A stretch of DNA of 5,672 nucleotides from Belnapia sp. (lineage in GTDB: Bacteria > Pseudomonadota > Alphaproteobacteria > Acetobacterales > Acetobacteraceae). The translations under genes were made by a program, and so were the position numbers. The DNA is taken from positions 1 through 5,672 of the forward strand of contig JAQGIA010000336.1 of assembly GCA_028291445.1 (NCBI GenBank). The letters are read 5' to 3'. The first letter of the stretch is position 1; each line of letters opens with the position of its first letter. Positions 5,207 to 5,672 of the stretch are shown piece by piece. Under the pieces are notes generated by a model. It saw nothing but the letters and a program-made list of their open reading frames with translations, was not told the DNA's origin and searched no databases.

Positions 5207-5672
5207 CTACAGGCCGAGCGGCCGCATCTCGCAGACCAGGTCGATCAGCAGGCGCAGGCCGGTCGGGACCTGCCGCCGCCCCGGGTAATAGAGGTAAAAG
5301 CCCGGGCCCAGCGGCGCCCATGCCTCCAGCACGAGGCACAGGTCGCCGCCGCGGATCGACGGCGCCACGCAGGGCTCCGGGAGGTAGGCGAGCCCGGCGC
5401 CCGCCGTGGCGAGGGCGATCAGGGACTGCGTGTTGTCGCAGGTCAGCGACCCCGGCACGTCGAGCGCGAAACCCTGCCCGTCGCTTTCGAACTCCCAGCT
5501 GTAGATGCGGTCGTCGCCGAGGCGGACGCGCAGGCAGCGGTGCGCCAGCAGGTCATGCGGCTCGGACGGCATGCCGGCGCGCTCCAGGTAGGCGGGGGCA
5601 GCGACGACGACCCAACGGATGTCGGCGGAAAGCCGCCGCGCGATCATGTCCTCGGGGACCGTGTCGCCGTAG
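5207..5672 (-). CDS. LysR-type regulator, C-terminal part (cut by window)
   Basis: The visible 154 residues are the end of the periplasmic-binding-like effector domain of a LysR-type transcriptional regulator; the DNA-binding helix-turn-helix and linker lie beyond the right edge. Typical wording includes YGDTVPEDMIARRLSADIRW at the cut end, VVAAPAYLERAGMPSEPHDL, HRCLRVRLG, then a central CDNTQSLIALATAGAGLAYL (effector-pocket strand and helix) and a C-terminal PTGLRLLIDLV. The frame stays open through the ATG at 5647 to the edge, so that ATG is internal and not the start. It reads in the same direction as the SDR and cupin genes and ends 133 bp before the SDR start. LysR proteins usually control neighbouring metabolic genes in response to a small molecule, so the SDR-cupin pair is its likeliest target; the ligand is unknown. 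Confidence 0.9.
   Translation of the reverse strand, partial: YGDTVPEDMIARRLSADIRWVVVAAPAYLERAGMPSEPHDLLAHRCLRVRLGDDRIYSWEFESDGQGFALDVPGSLTCDNTQSLIALATAGAGLAYLPEPCVAPSIRGGDLCLVLEAWAPLGPGFYLYYPGRRQVPTGLRLLIDLVCEMRPLGL

Overview
The window is GC-rich DNA whose codon choice strongly favours G or C at third positions. Protein wording (the methionine aminopeptidase and UppP especially) points to an alphaproteobacterium, most likely Rhodospirillales/Acetobacteraceae of the Roseomonas kind; this is an inference from sequence style, not from a search. I see no mobile element, CRISPR array, tRNA or rRNA. The genes look intact except the last, which the window edge cuts.

Layout. Left block (157-2558, minus strand): a TetR-family regulator, a type I methionine aminopeptidase and the membrane undecaprenyl-diphosphatase UppP, transcribed in that order. 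A strong intrinsic terminator follows uppP (hairpin 100-147 with a T-rich tail). Middle (2770-3834, plus strand): a short-chain dehydrogenase of the progesterone 5-beta-reductase/iridoid synthase (PRISE) type, divergent from tetR. An AT-rich island with a direct repeat lies beside the tetR start and is the best candidate operator. A perfect 12-bp hairpin (3850-3881) lies between this gene and the convergent block to its right. Right block (3896-5672, minus strand): a truncated LysR-type regulator, a classical SDR oxidoreductase and a small cupin. SDR and cupin are 23 bp apart and probably co-transcribed. A T-N11-A inverted repeat sits between lysR and the SDR gene.

How they may work together. 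Two regulator-plus-reductase modules lie back to back: TetR with an enone reductase, and LysR with an SDR plus a cupin. The cupin keeps every active-site position I recall from the manganese-dependent (R)-hydroxynitrile lyase of Granulicella tundricola, so the right block could handle cyanohydrins, aldehydes or related carbonyl compounds. The left block includes housekeeping functions (N-terminal Met removal, undecaprenyl phosphate recycling for cell-wall synthesis), although this aminopeptidase may be a second copy. The most interesting points are the hydroxynitrile-lyase-like cupin/SDR pair and the bacterial PRISE reductase with its TetR neighbour and repeat-bearing operator candidate.
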